Assembly (NCBI GenBank): GCA_035578905.1
Contig: JAQJVL010000425.1
Span: 310,001 to 374,000 of the forward strand
DNA from: Stictocephala bisonia
Taxonomy: Eukaryota; Arthropoda; Insecta; Hemiptera; Membracidae
Length of the DNA stretch: 64,000 bases
Reading direction: 5' to 3'
The translations under genes and the position numbers were made by a program. The notes beneath the pieces were generated by a model. The model was not told the DNA's origin. It did not search any database and was given only the letters and a program-made list of their open reading frames with translations. Below are positions 1 through 12,235 of this stretch, in pieces; position 1 is the first letter of the stretch, and each line of letters opens with the position of its first letter.

Positions 1-64
1 TATAAACAACATTCATTATGATTTAACTTAGTTACTTCAAACAAACCTTTTGTTTGTAATTACT

Positions 65-215
65 AGTTATTTATTTATCATTAAGGCATCGATAGTCAAG
101 ATATTGAGGATTATATTTTATGAGTGAATGTGGTCCTTGTTACTAGCTATGGTTGACTGATCATTAGATATCAGGGGAAGTGAGGAACCCGATCTACTTG
201 GAATTTGTTTAACTT
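65..215 (-). repeat. SINE family B fragment (diverged 3' part)
   Basis: Read on the minus strand, this piece matches the 3' part of the SINE at 31020-31412 and, inverted, the one at 52680-53140. Shared blocks are a GATAAnnCGNCGAT-like segment, a 'gtgaat-tg' run, 'ccttgttactagcta' and a terminal 'ggaat'. It is more diverged than the other copies and its promoter head is missing. The rest of 1-589 is AT-rich unique sequence with no gene visible. Confidence 0.45.
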
Positions 216-589
216 TCATTTGTTCAAGTGTTTTTTTAAAAAGAATCAAAATCAGACAGTCTTTATTTAAAAAATAGAAACCATTACATAATAGACTCAA
301 TACATATTAGGCTGTTAAGCAATTAAACTAAATTTAGCTTGATGAGTTTGGACCGTTGTCTCATAATAACGTTTGAAAAATGAATATAAAGTACCACTGG
401 CGTTAAAAAAAAAGTAATGGAAGGAATAATATCTAATTAACAATAATTCACTAATATGGCAGTGAATGAAATTCCAAAACGTTCAAATAGGCACACAACA
501 CTAAAAGAGCCTCAAATAGGCATAGCACACCATAAATTCTTTGAGGTCCTATTATAAATTAAACCACTCTTCTTTCAGATTTTAATAAG

Positions 590-2275
590 CTCGGTGGTGG
601 GTTAAACAGCCTGGGCCTACTGTACGAATCCTCTCTCTCGTAGAAGCTAGTTTTATGAGCTCGGTGGTGCGTTAAACAGGCTGAGCCTACTACTGTACGA
701 ATCCTCTCTCTCGTAGAAGCTAGTTTTATGAGCTCGGTGGTGGATTAAACAGCCTGAGCCTACTGTACGAATCCTCTCTCTCGTAGAAGCTAGTTTTATG
801 AGCTCGGTGGTGGGTTAAACAGGCTGAGCCTACTGTACGAATTCTCTCTCACGTAGAAGCTAGTTTTAGGAGCTCGGTGGTGGGTTAAACAGCCTGGGCC
901 TACTGTACGAATCCTCTCTCTCGTAGAAGCTAATTTTATGAGCTCGGTGGTGCGTTAAACAGCCTGGGCCTACTGTACGAATCCTCTCTCTCGTAGAAGC
1001 TAGTTTTATGAGCTCGGTGGTGGATTAAACAGCCTGAGCCTACTGTACGAATCCTCTCTCTCGTAGAAGCTAGTTTTATGAGCTCGGTGGTGCGGTAAAC
1101 AGGCTGAGCCTACTGTACGAATCCTCTCTCTCGTAGAAGCTAGTTTTATGAGCTCGGTGGTGGATTAAACAGCCTGAGCCTACTGTACGAATCCTCTCTC
1201 TCGTAGAAGCTAGTTTTATGAGCTCGGTGGTGGGTTAAACAGGCTGAGTCTACTGTACGAATTCTCTCTCACGTAGAAGCTAGTTTTAGGAGCTCGGTGG
1301 TGGGTTAAACAGCCTGGGCCTACTGTACGAATCCTCTCTCTCGTAGAAGCTAATTTTATGAGCTCGGTGGTGCGTTAAACAGCCTGGGCCTACTGTATGA
1401 ATCCTCTCTCTCGTAGAAGCTAGTTTTATGAGCTCGGTGGTGGATTAAACAGCCTGAGCCTACTGTACGAATCCTCTCTCTCGTAGAAGCTAGTTTTATG
1501 AGCTCGGTGGTGGGTTAAACAGCCTGAGCCTACTGTACGAATCCTCTCTCTCGTAGAAGCTAGTTTTATGAGCTCGGTGGTGGGTTAAACAGCCTGAGCC
1601 TACTGTACGAATCCTCTCTCTCGTAGAAGCTAGTTTTATGAGCTCAGTGGTGGGTTAAACAGGCTGAGTCTACTGTACGAATCCTTTCTCTCGTAGAAGC
1701 TAGTTTTATGAGCTCGGTGGTGCGTTAAACAGCCTGGGCCTACTGTACGAAATCTTTCTCTCGTAGAAGCTAGTTTTATGAGCTCGGTGGTGGATTAAAC
1801 AGCCTGAGCCTACTGTACGAATCCTCTCTCTCGTAGAAGCTAGTTTTATGAGCTCGGTGGTGGGTTAAACAGGCTGAGTCTACTGTACGAATCCTTTCTC
1901 TCGTAGAAGCTAGTTTTATGAGCTCGGTGGTGCGTTAAACAGCCTGGGCCTACTGTACGAATCCTTTCTCTCGAAAAAAGCTAGTTTTATGAGCTTGGTG
2001 GTGGATTAAACAGCCTGAGGTTACTGTACGAATCCTCTCTCTCGTAGAAGCTAGTTTTATGAGCTCGGTGGTGCGTTAAACAGGCTGAGCCTACTGTACG
2101 AATCCTCTCTCTCGTAGAAGCTAGTTTTATGAGCTTGGTGGTGGGTTAAACAGCTGAGCCTACTGTACGAATCCTTTCTCTCGTAGAAGCTAGTTTTATG
2201 AGCTCGGTGGTGGGTTAAACAGCCTGAGCCTACTGTACGAATCCTTTCTCTCGTAGAAGCTAGTTTTATGAGCAG
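590..2275. repeat. 70-bp minisatellite, about 24 copies, with 420-bp higher-order period
   Basis: A 70-bp unit beginning GAGCTCGGTGGTG repeats in perfect register (for example unit starts at 1081 and 1501 lie exactly six units apart). Variants alternate between GGGTTAAAC, GCGTTAAAC and GATTAAAC, and between CAGCCTG and CAGGCTG. The rare variants ATTCTCTCTCACG, TTTTAGGAGC and CTAATTTTAT recur together at about 840-940 and 1260-1360, 420 bp apart, so six-unit blocks were copied as a group. The array ends abruptly at GAGCAGGTATATCG. The small minus-strand ORF at 2057-2356 is a by-product of the array. Confidence 0.95.
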
Positions 2276-2920
2276 GTATATCGATGTTGGTTGGCCAAAG
2301 ACTGTAGGTATTAGTGAAGTAGTTACTGCGTTGAGAAAATTTACTTTTACGAACAAACAAAATTGGTTATACGTAAAGTGAGAAGGAGATATTAGAATAT
2401 TTTCTTACTCTTGTAAAAGTGGACTAGAGGATGTTCGGAGTGGTTTTTGGTAACTGACCCTAATTGCTCTTTTTTTGGAGTCTGAACATACATTTGGTGT
2501 TTAGATTTTCAAAACCCCACACATATACAGCGTAGGTTAAGAACGTAAAAACAATACCATAATAAGCAGCCAGTCTAACACTTGCATCTAAGTAGTATTA
2601 TTATATGTTTCAGAGATTAAAAATTCCTTAGAACTTAGACGTCCATTATGTTGGTTTATTTGTTCGTTAGAGCGCAGATGTTGATATATTTGTACACAAA
2701 TAAATTTCATTGCGGTGGTGGTATTATATTCAGAATCTCTGACGAAGAAAGTGAGTGGGCTGAGGTGTTCTCTTTTATTGATACCTAAATAAATTATTTG
2801 TTTCTTATAACCATAATAACCAACTATTATACGTGAAAAAGAAAATTAAAACATTGAAGGAGAAAATTACTCTTTTCGTTGTAATTATCAACAATTTCAA
2901 CAACTTGGCTTGTTAACTAA
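2276..2920. other. AT-rich non-coding interval
   Basis: No ORF, repeat or RNA gene can be supported here. The segment near 2690-2920 may be the badly decayed 3' continuation of the minus-strand reverse transcriptase next door, but no motif is secure. Confidence 0.5.
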
Positions 2921-2924
2921 AGAG

Positions 2925-3365
2925 CTGTAAATATACAGCTGAATACAGCGAACAGGCAGATTTATTCAACTGGACTTAATCCAAAGAAAAGCTTATTAAT
3001 GAATAAGAGAAATAATACAGGTCCCAGACCGAAACCTGAGGACCCCTCTGGAAACCATTGTCGGAGATGGTAGCCCACCGTTCACAGTTTCCCTGAATCA
3101 GTGTAGGGTTTGATTCCTACCATTGAGATAGTAGCAGATCCACCAATGTTCTATACCCCTTATACCCAGATAACTGAGTTTTTCTTGAAGTATTTTGTGG
3201 TTTATGATGTCAAACGCTATTCGTAAATCGAAAAAATTTGAATACCAACTGACGGTTTACTATTGTCAAAAAGCCCATGCTCTTGCAAATATGAAGGCAT
3301 TTACAGCATCAAAAGTCGATTTATTTTTGGTAACCCCATATTGATTCTTATAAAAAAACTGCTGT
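2925..3365 (-). pseudogene. Non-LTR retrotransposon reverse transcriptase fragment (jockey/CR1-like), broken
   Basis: Minus-strand translation gives collinear RT motifs across several frames. Near 3360-3310 there is an NQYGVTKNKSTFDAVNAF block (fingers region, usually GFRxxxST). At about 3240-3185 there is FFDLRIAFDIINHKIL, matching motif A, with the Asp residues and 'AFD' retained, followed by KLSYLGIRGIEHWW. At about 3035-2985 GPVLFLLFIN matches the block after the usual GVPQGS motif. The motif C region (usually FADD) near 2950 reads LFA followed by a small deletion, so the paired catalytic aspartates are gone. There are in-frame stops and at least two frameshifts. Only the central RT domain remains; no endonuclease domain or tail is visible. 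It is a dead copy. Superfamily assignment is by motif style only. Confidence 0.78.
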
Positions 3366-3370
3366 GCTCA

Positions 3371-3680
3371 AGGATCGAAAATGACCCGGAGAAAGAAAAA
3401 AGAAATGAAAGTAAAAATTAGTAATGAAGAACACATATTATCGTGGTTTCTAAATAGCGGAAAACCTTGCACTTTTGAACTAATGGCATTTGACTATCCA
3501 AGATCTCTAAATGTTGTGATAGATACGGTAGGGAGATCTATCTAAGTTAAAACTTCTTAACCGATGGAGTTACATTCAAAGCTCCACGAAATTAAGTAAA
3601 TTTAATTTAAAGAGTGACCAGTAATGGGCCTTCTTCTCAACTGGAATACCGGGGAGTTTATAAGAAGCTCTGCGCAAAAC
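3371..3680. other. Unassigned AT-rich spacer
   Basis: No supported feature. It separates the RT fossil from the inverted PLE-terminal pair. Confidence 0.4.
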
Positions 3681-3762
3681 CTTCTAGTAATGTAACTAGA
3701 ATCTACATTTTCCGGTGACAACCGCATCAAGGTACTGTACTATTTATAATATTTTCAAAATG

Positions 3763-3805
3763 ACCAGACGTTTCGCCCATACAGTGATGTGGCATCCTCA
3801 GTGGT
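3763..3805 (-). ncRNA. Hammerhead-ribozyme-like motif, inverted arm 1
   Basis: On the minus strand the order is ACCA, CTGAGGA, a stem-loop closed by GCC/GGC, GAAACGTC, then TGGT. CTGAGGA fits the conserved CUGANGA core and GAAA fits the second core strand. GTC is the preferred cleavage triplet, and ACCA/TGGT form a 4-bp stem I exactly at the expected places. Stem III would be the self-complementary ACGU, too short to loop back, which suggests action as a dimer. One extra U lies between A9 and stem II. Catalysis is not shown. Confidence 0.5.
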
Positions 3806-3856
3806 TTCTCTGAGACTTGCCAATCCCAGTGGTTTCTCAGTGGTAGTCTGAGAGAA

Positions 3857-3899
3857 ACCACTGAGGATGCCACATCACAGTATGGGCGAAACGTCTGGT
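3857..3899 (+). ncRNA. Hammerhead-ribozyme-like motif, inverted arm 2
   Basis: This is the plus-strand partner of the motif at 3763-3805 and has the same core: ACCA stem I, CTGAGGA, GCC...GGC stem II with a 13-nt loop, GAAACGTC, and TGGT closing stem I. All core residues expected of a minimal type I hammerhead are present apart from the extra U before stem II. Together with arm 1 it could form a very long hairpin RNA if both were transcribed. Confidence 0.5.
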
Positions 3900-4010
3900 C
3901 ATCTTGTAAATATTGTAGATAGTACCTTGACGTGGTTGTCATCGGAAAATGTAGATTCTAGATATGACACCGGCCACTCAAGCCTAAGTTCTAAGACTTC
4001 TAGTAATGTA

Positions 4011-6279
4011 TTTAAATTTCAAAAGGATATAGTCTCAATTACTTTGACTTAGGCTCAGTTTGTGTATTAACGAATCCTACTTTATCTGACGCAGTGCGAT
4101 GTTGATAGGAATAACTTTGAGCCAACAGTAAGTAGCCAGAAGTAAGATAATACTTCCTTATTCCGAGGATGGGGTTATTTATGTTAAGGAAACAAGTTAA
4201 TTTTGAAGTAAATGACGTAAAATGACTATCTCGTATATTGTCATCTGATCTGACACATTCATTGATTGTAAGACCAGAGCTCTATAGTCAGTACGTTTTA
4301 TCAACGACATTGGTGCAGTTGGACAAATCTGGCAATCCTCTACAACCTTTTGGTTGAAGAAAACAAAATCAAAGAAGTTAAAAATAGTCATTATTTAATT
4401 AGTTATTTAAGAAGTCTGTCAGAGAAACATTTATCTTGACACAAAAAGGGCTTTTAACAATCTCCGGAAACATTTCCACGAGCTACTTAAAATGTTTTCA
4501 TCGCGGTTTAACCGATTAATTAAGGTAACTTATACTAAATAAGCTTGTTTTTAACTGCTAAATATTGTTATGCAAGCAAAATAAACAATATGAATATCTT
4601 CAAATAAAATGAATGGACAACTTAATTCATAAACACACGTGAAGTAGTGAACAATCCTTGTTATTTATTTATAAATGAATAATGTGTATTTTTGTAATGA
4701 ATTTAGGCAGCTTTTGACATGTGAGGCTACAAAGTGTGAATTGTGTTAAAAGAACTATTGAAGACTGAATTTAGAGGCTGCTACTAATAATCAAACATTA
4801 TTTGGATATCAAATGGAATATGAACAAATATACATAAATAAAAAATGGTTACTGTCATTGATTGATATTTTTAGTTAGTTTCTTTGATTAAAAAAACTAC
4901 TAAGTTATAAAGTGCTAATTGATAGTTACTAGATGAGGTATTTATCAATTAGTAACTGAGGTGGTTAATGATTTACAATAGATAAATTGTTAAATCTTAT
5001 AATGTAACCTGGAGTATCAATGGAGTAGATGCGGAGAAAGTACGTCACGTAGACAATCCTTTCATCCAAAACAAAACTAGAAAAATAAATGTGTCACTGT
5101 TAGCTTGCCTCCTCTCCCCTTGGGGCGGCAGAAATAATAAAGAACAATTCCTACCATAACAATTATTTAAGTATTTACTAATTCGAATACTACTTACAGT
5201 TATTTGATAAAATAATCTAAATGTTTGCATAAAATTATATTACTTATTTTGGGGGATATTATGACGATATTACTTTTTCTGTTACTCACGATGAGAAGTA
5301 ATGCATTACTAACTCATTCATATCATGAAGGTGGTGTGTACATTTAAATAATGCAATACGAAGTAAATCACGAAATCCTCTCGAAACAGTGCCACATTTA
5401 TAAATCCGCGCAGCTCATCCCTCCCTTGTGTAAGGAAACACATATATTATAACCAAGCTTAGCTACAAGCTCCAATGTCAGCTGTGGCATATCCCCTAGT
5501 CTCCAGTATATAAAAGTATAATTCAATGTTTGCAACCAATAATTAATTGTTGACAAAATTTCTATAAGTTTAAAAACAAGTGAATATCACACGACACACA
5601 CTTTTAATGGTATAAATACAAAATATACAAAGTAATATAGTGATAAATGTACTTTCCTCAGACCAGAGTGATCCCCAAAGGAAATACATGGTGTTCAATT
5701 ACGCTAATTATGTACTAACACTTTTCATGGTCGGGAAACTGGCTGCAATCGCCAAATTTTAATTAGTCCATTTCTACTGGTCATTTACTTTTAATTTCTC
5801 TTTTGCTGAACATAAATTGTAAAATTACTATCAAAGATTCAAAATTAACTCGTTAATTCATTAATTTGTTACTTCCATAATTGTCCTTCCATTTTCTACA
5901 GGATTCATCAGGGAAATAGTCAATAACTAAGAAACTATTTTTCATATTCACAATAAACTATTGTTAATATATGTAACTAGAGAAATCCTAACTTTCCATA
6001 CTTGTTAACAAATTTGCTTGTTGTAAATAAGACATCTAAACTGAATACAACTACCCAATGTGATTGTAGCTATACAAAAATGTTTTAATTTGTTTAATTA
6101 TTATTGGTAATACTAAATGTAAATTAAAATAAAAGAGGAATCATCTAAAATTCAGGGCGTGGCTAATCATAGTGAAATGTTATGTAATAATGAAAACCAG
6201 ACAGTCCACTGGATATAAAACAATTTGGTATTGCTAGATAAGTTATTTAATTTATAGATTATTTTTTTCATTGATTAGA
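4011..6279. other. AT-rich intergenic DNA, no gene seen
   Basis: I see only short chance ORFs, poly-A/T runs and no tandem structure. No RT, transposase or tRNA signature was found on either strand. Confidence 0.6.
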
Positions 6280-7715
6280 AGTCACACCCATCCTCCATCC
6301 TCCTACACACGTACTGTAATGTTGACTCACACACCCAAGTATAAACGTACTGTAGTATTGACTTGATCACCCACCAATAAACGTACTGTAGTATTGACTC
6401 ATCCACCTATATAAACGTACTGAAGTACAGATTCACCCACCCACATATAAACGTACTGTAGTACTGTCCCACCCATCCACCTATAAACGTTCTGTAGTAT
6501 TGACCCACCCACCCACCTATTAACGTATTGTAGTATTTTATAATCCACCCACATACAAACGTACTGTAGTATCGACCCACTCACCCACCTATAAACATAA
6601 TGTAGTATTGACTCACCCACCCACCTATAAACGTACTGTAGTATTGACTCACCCAACTACCTATAAACGTACTGTAGTATTTTCTCATCCACCCACCTAC
6701 AAACGTACTGTAGTATCGACCCACTCACCCACCTATAAACATAATGTAGTATTGACTCACCCACCCACCTATAAACGTACTGTAGTACTAACCACCCATC
6801 CACCTATAAACGTGCTGTAGTCCTGGCCCACCCACCCACCCACCTATAAACGTACTGTAGTATTTTCTAATCCACCCACCTACAAACGTACTGTAGTATT
6901 GACCCACCTACCCACCTACAAACATACTGTAGTATTGACTCACCCACCCACCTATAAACGTACTGTAGTATTGACTCACCCACCCACCTATAAACGTACT
7001 GCAGTATTGACCCACCCACCCACCTACAAACATACTGTAGTATTGACTCAACAACCCACCTATAAACGTACTGTAGTATTTTCTCATCCACCCACCTACA
7101 AACGTACTGTAGTATTTTCTAATCCACCCACCTACAAACGTACTGTAGTATTGACCCACCCACCCACCTACAAACATACTGTAGTATTGACTCACCCACC
7201 CACCTATAAACGTACTGTAGTATTGACTCACCCACCCACCTATAAACGTACTGCAGTATTGACCCACCCACCCACCTACAAACATACTGTAGTATTGACT
7301 CACCCACCCACCTATAAACGTACTGTAGTATTTTCTCATCCACCCACCTACAAACGTACTGTAGTATTTTCTCATCCACCCACCTACAAACGTACTGTAG
7401 TATTGAACCACCCACCCACCTATAAACGTACTGTAGTATTTTCTCATCCACCCACCTACAAACGTACTGTAGTATTTTCTAATCCACCCACCTACAAACG
7501 TACTGTAGTATTGACCCACCCACCCACCTACAAACATACTGTAGTATTGACTCACCCACCCACCTATAAACGTACTGTAGTATTGACTCACCCACCCACC
7601 TATAAACGTACTGCAGTATTGACCCACCCACCCACCTACAAACATACTGTAGTATTGACTCACCCACCCACCTATAAACGTACTGTAGAATTGACTCACC
7701 TACCCATATAAAAAC
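6280..7715. repeat. 36-bp minisatellite, about 39 copies, with 360-bp higher-order period
   Basis: The unit is ACTGTAGTATTGACCCACCC followed by a CACCTATAAACGT-like half, 36 bp in total. Variation concentrates at TATAAACG/TACAAACG/TACAAACATA, TATTGAC/TATTTTC and CTCAC/CCCAC. Blocks of ten units repeat: the region starting near 7119 recurs at 7479. Because 36 is divisible by three and the unit lacks stops, both strands stay open (270 and 263 codons); these are not genes. The left end (6290-6600) is more degenerate than the right, as expected if homogenisation is strongest in the interior. Confidence 0.95.
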
Positions 7716-7965
7716 AGTGGTATTTAACCTTATGATCTTATTATTCATGTTGTACGTTATAAAATCGTAGGTTTTAAGAAATCGATAAAATTCTAAGAAA
7801 AAATGTTGTATTACATCTATTTTCAGTAGATTTAATGGAAAATAGCTTCATAATACAGTTGTATAGTGTAATTTTTTAAATTTACAAATTATTTTGATAG
7901 ATAACTTGTGTCGAATAAAGTAAACAAAGGCTTGAGGAATCATATTATCCTTTTACAACACTCGG

Positions 7966-8340
7966 CAAACATAAACCTCAGCTGAAGTGGACGTATGGAC
8001 ATTAAACATAAACCTCAGCTGAAGTGGACGTATGGACATTAAACATAAACCTCAGCTGAAGTGGACGTATGGACATTAAACATAAACCTCAGCTGTAGTG
8101 GACGTATGGACATTAAACATAAACCTCAGCTGAAGTGGACGTATGGACATTAAACATAAACCTCAGCTGAAGTGGACGTATGGACATTAAACATAAACCT
8201 CAGCTGTAATGGACGTATGGACATTAAACATAAACCTCAGCTGAAGTGGACGTATGGACATTAAACATAAACCTCAGCTATAGTGGACGTATGGACATTA
8301 AACATAAACCTCAGCTGAAGTGGACGTATGGACATTAAAC
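7966..8340. repeat. 37-bp minisatellite, 10 copies
   Basis: The unit begins ACATAAACCTCAGCTGAAGT and ends GGACGTATGGACATTAA, 37 bp, repeated ten times with almost no divergence. The few variants are GAAGTG, GTAGTG, GTAATG and TATAGTG. Low divergence suggests recent expansion. It begins about 250 bp after the unrelated 36-bp array ends. Confidence 0.96.
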
Positions 8341-9785
8341 TTGGGCCTAAAGTAACACAACTTAATTAAAAATTAGTTTTTTATCGTGTTTAAACGTTTT
8401 ATATTTTTACTTGTTTTAAAGGCAATCTATCTTATTAAAAATCATAAATTACATCTTTATTTAGAATCATAGTTTATTTTATTTGGGATTTTTAATTCAA
8501 ATTAATTTGTGAATAGGTCTAAGTTGTAAAAAAAAAAAAAAGGCAGTACATAAATGATACATAACATTGCTAACTTTATCAATATTTTAAATTTAGGCTT
8601 TCCCTTTGCTTCAGATATAGCAAAGTAACGTACTGTTAAAGCGAATTCAATTAAAAACAGGAAAACTGAACTGTTACTGCACTAGATTTTACAATTAACT
8701 GCACAGAGAAACAATTTATAGTAACCTTTCCCCAGTAAATTCCTCTGACATTTCGGCACTTAATCCAAAGTTGACACTTGGATTTAATGAAAGTTGGATT
8801 TAAACCTGGATATTTAGGTTGATAGCGTAGCTATGTATTTTCCTGTAAAATGTTTTTAAAATGTAGTTTGAATATCAGTAGTGGATATTTATGGAAACTA
8901 GTTTAATTTTTTTCCATAATACTACTCAATTTAAAATTATCAATAACAACTAATTGTGGGACGGCTATGAAAAAATAAATTATTCCTAAACCCCTATCAG
9001 AATAGTTAGAATGAACCATTTTTAGTTATTATAATGTTAGAATAATTTATTTTTATAGAACGTAATTTTTTATTTTGTATTTTCACTCTGTCCTAACTGT
9101 ATTACTAAATTTTAGTTTAGTGAGAAATATAATTATTTTTAACTTTCTTATATTGTCGTATGTGATTGTTCAAAAAAGTATATAGAATATTGATAAATTT
9201 ACAACAAAATTATGTTTCCGTCGTATACTATAACATTGTTGCGCCATATTAAGAAATAAAGAACACATAAACGCATACGAACGTTATTTTTACTAACGCT
9301 TAGCCCTTATCGTATATACAGTAGAAATTTGTGATTTTTATTAATCCCGAACGTAATTAGCGGTTTATGGCATATTGGTAATAGTATTAGGCATAGGTAA
9401 CTAACGTATTTAGCACATTCCTTATTTTCACTTATGACATGAATTCTAAGCACCTTTACATAAAATTCATGTTCTAATATAAATGCATACAGTTGGTCAA
9501 ATATTTTGTCTACTAGTTTTTGCTGGATTAACGAAGGCACAAAAGGTTATTACGATATGTCCTTAATTTACCGAATAAATTTAATATCCTGTTATTACAG
9601 TATTATAATTAGTTGAATGAAAAATCGCGTATTTATTTTTGAATATGACGAAACATGTTACTTTGTTCTACACGATCTTTAAAATGACAAGGTTTGCAAT
9701 GTGATTTAGCTATAATATAATGTAAATTACTTTTAAAATATCTCGTATAAATGTTTTTGATTTATCCTGAAAGATTTTTTAAGTC
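8341..9785. other. AT-rich intergenic DNA
   Basis: No supported gene. A run of 14 A near 8529-8542 is the only simple-sequence feature. The 77-codon minus-strand ORF at 9307-9540 has no recognisable motif. Confidence 0.55.
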
Positions 9786-9930
9786 TTAAAAGTGGACCAT
9801 GCTATGTGAACGAACAGACGAGGGGAAGACAAGTCCTTCCCATGACTGATTAAGGACACCGCTCAGACATAGCCGTGGGTCATCCGACTTGTCACCAGCC
9901 CGACAGTGGGACACATCTAGGGCCCACAGA
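9786..9930. other. GC-richer island of unknown nature
   Basis: This patch is clearly less AT-rich than its surroundings and is open for 61 codons on the minus strand (9786-9971). I recognise no domain. It could be an old repeat, an exon remnant or a regulatory patch; nothing in the sequence decides between these. Confidence 0.25.
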
Positions 9931-12235
9931 AATGACTTTCTCACATTTAACAACGTGATTCCTTGTAGCAAATAATACCTTGTAAAACAAACAAGTTGAG
10001 ATGCTTTAAGAGTAGTCTGATGTAGTTCTGGAACATCTATTAAATTGCTATTTGTAAATAATTTGTTGGACTGTTTTTGGTACTTAATTCGTTGGGTATT
10101 TTGCTATTATTTGAAAAGGAAAAACAACGTTTTAACACGATAAAAAAAACTCCTGTTATCATAAGGCGTTATTTACCACCTTATCTTACAATTTATAGAT
10201 ATCGATTGGGTGAATAAAGTAATACCCGAAGGCAGTAGGAATTTGTATAGCTCTTAAAACGTTGTTTTTTTAATATTAATATTTAACTTAATTTTTTACA
10301 TTCTTTATGCATTAAATAATAATAAGTCGTTAATAGTTCACTATTAATATAGCAACAAAGTAAAAAAAAGGATTAAGCCAAGAAAACAACTATAAATCAA
10401 ATGTGATACATATTTCGTCATTAAATTTTTTTAAAGCAGCCACAATGAGCCATTTGAATTTTTATTTACACATAGAGTATAACTTTGAAACAAAACATTT
10501 TTTACAGGTTTGTGCAGATTGCAAATTATCAGCGGCTCAGAACGTAAACATCTCTGGAAATAAAAGGTATGTTGGATTTCATGGACAAAATAATGTATGA
10601 TTATGTTTACAAGTATGTTAATAAAGAAGGGTATTATACAGTAGAAATTATCATCACGTTACCCTCATAGCATAAAATCAAAAAGTGTTATACAACGAGC
10701 AATATGGAACCAAGATTTTAATACTTTGTTTACTTATTTGATATTATAAAATAAACTACAATTAAGGTAAATTTGACATAATTAAAAAGCAATTTCGTTA
10801 GTGTAATATGTACGATATAAAAACATTAACACACACTTAAACGACAACTTCTATGACACAACAGGACGTACATGACATCAGCTGTCATGCCCGTAGACAT
10901 GTACGATTGTGGTACAGACATTCCCTCCAAGTTAACTGAGGTGAATTTAGAAATGTATATTTTCATAACATACTACTCACCAGTTAATTATTTGTACTTA
11001 TAATATACTGCAAGTTTTATAGGATTTTTTTATATTTTTCGAAGAGCTGTGTTTGTTAGACTACAAGTGTTGAAAATATTAATATTGAAAAACTTCAATT
11101 AAGTTCAGCAAAAAATACAACATTAAATTTTAAACATGCTCTTTTCAAGAATAACACTTTAAACACCATCATTTATAGTGCAGGCTATACTATTCATTAA
11201 AAGAATTCAGTTTTGCTTACTCACAGGTCAAACCTCACTCTAAATGATCGGTATTTCTAAATATGAGGATAACAGTCAAAAGGCTCTTTTATACTATGAT
11301 AAACATCTTCAAGAGACAATATTTAAGTTCACTCTTCTATTTTAGTGTGCTTATTTTATAAAGATATTTTAATGGATGAATTGATTTTTATAATTTGTTT
11401 CATAACATAAAATCCGGAATACTTTTATTTTTATTATCTTTCTCTCATAATACTCAGCTAATTATTTAATTATAGATCAGGAACTTTACAGCCCCCTGAA
11501 TTACATGTATTTAGAAGTCAACTTAAAATATGTAGTCTAACACACATTTGTGGCATACGTTTCTGTAAAAATACGGTGTCGTTTTACACCTTAGTTCAAT
11601 TACTAAAATTGCAGTATTTGGTTACCTTTTTCAATGTATGAAATTCATGTGTCAGTCAGTATTGAATCAGAAAGTGAGCCATTTTTAACCTTCTGTTGAG
11701 AACCGGGTCCCTGCACGACTCTCGTGGTTCTCGTCTCGTCCGACCTCGGTGGAGTGGCAGAGTTGACCGTAGTAGTAAACTACGTAAGAATATTCCATAA
11801 AATTGCTATTAAGGGTCAAAGTTTAGTAAATTTTTAGAGGAAATGTTTAACCGGTTACACTATTTGAATATACAATTTTGTACTTATTCCAAAAACTGTA
11901 TTTATCATTGACGCTTTAAATATTTATTGTTGGACGCCTTTAATGTTCCCCCTAGATAGATCACTTTAAAAAATCGTAACGAATTTGCATTTACGTCTCT
12001 AACCCAGCTGGGATTGCAATATGAACACTATTCGAGCTATTTATTATCTATAATTTCAAAGCGTATAAAACGAAAACTATTTATCTAGCTATAAAGTTGT
12101 TATCCAAATATATAAGTGTGAGTGCAGCACGTGATTCTGTATGGAAATACACTGCGTTTTATATGGCATATTCCCGAACATTATACACGTAATGACAATA
12201 AGATTATTGTAGCAGTAACACACAAGTATTCAGAG
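9931..12235. other. AT-rich intergenic DNA with small structured patches
   Basis: No gene is supported. An imperfect nested hairpin lies at about 10867-10909 (outer arms CGTACATG and CATGTACG, inner arms ACA/TGT). A GC-richer patch at 11695-11790 contains GAGAACC and GGTTCTC facing each other over about 20 nt. Neither resembles a known RNA. Confidence 0.4.

Larger units (their letters stand above)
3681..4010. mobile_element. Head-to-head inverted pair of Penelope-like element terminal fragments
   Basis: Two arms of about 120-130 bp (about 3690-3815 and 3847-3966) are inverted copies separated by about 30 bp. Each includes a hammerhead-like motif followed by a block containing TTGTAGATAGTACCTTGA or a close variant. 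Single, more decayed relatives occur on the minus strand at 28494-28645 and 55010-55165. The pair lies between two copies of CTTCTAGTAATGTA (3681-3694 and 3997-4010), which could be a target-site duplication. PLEs are known to leave truncated, inverted and partly tandem copies with terminal hammerhead motifs, which suits this arrangement. The small ORFs at 3727-3942 and 3867-4052 are incidental. Confidence 0.6.

Noticed and set aside
3090..3125. tRNA-like B box (GGGTTTGATTCC with a nearly paired T stem)
   Set aside because: The opposite strand encodes part of the RT fragment here (RNQTL region), so the match is chance.
6899..7711. Overlapping ORFs of 270 (plus) and 263 (minus) codons
   Set aside because: Both result from the 36-bp array with no stop in the unit; opposite strands being open at once argues against coding.
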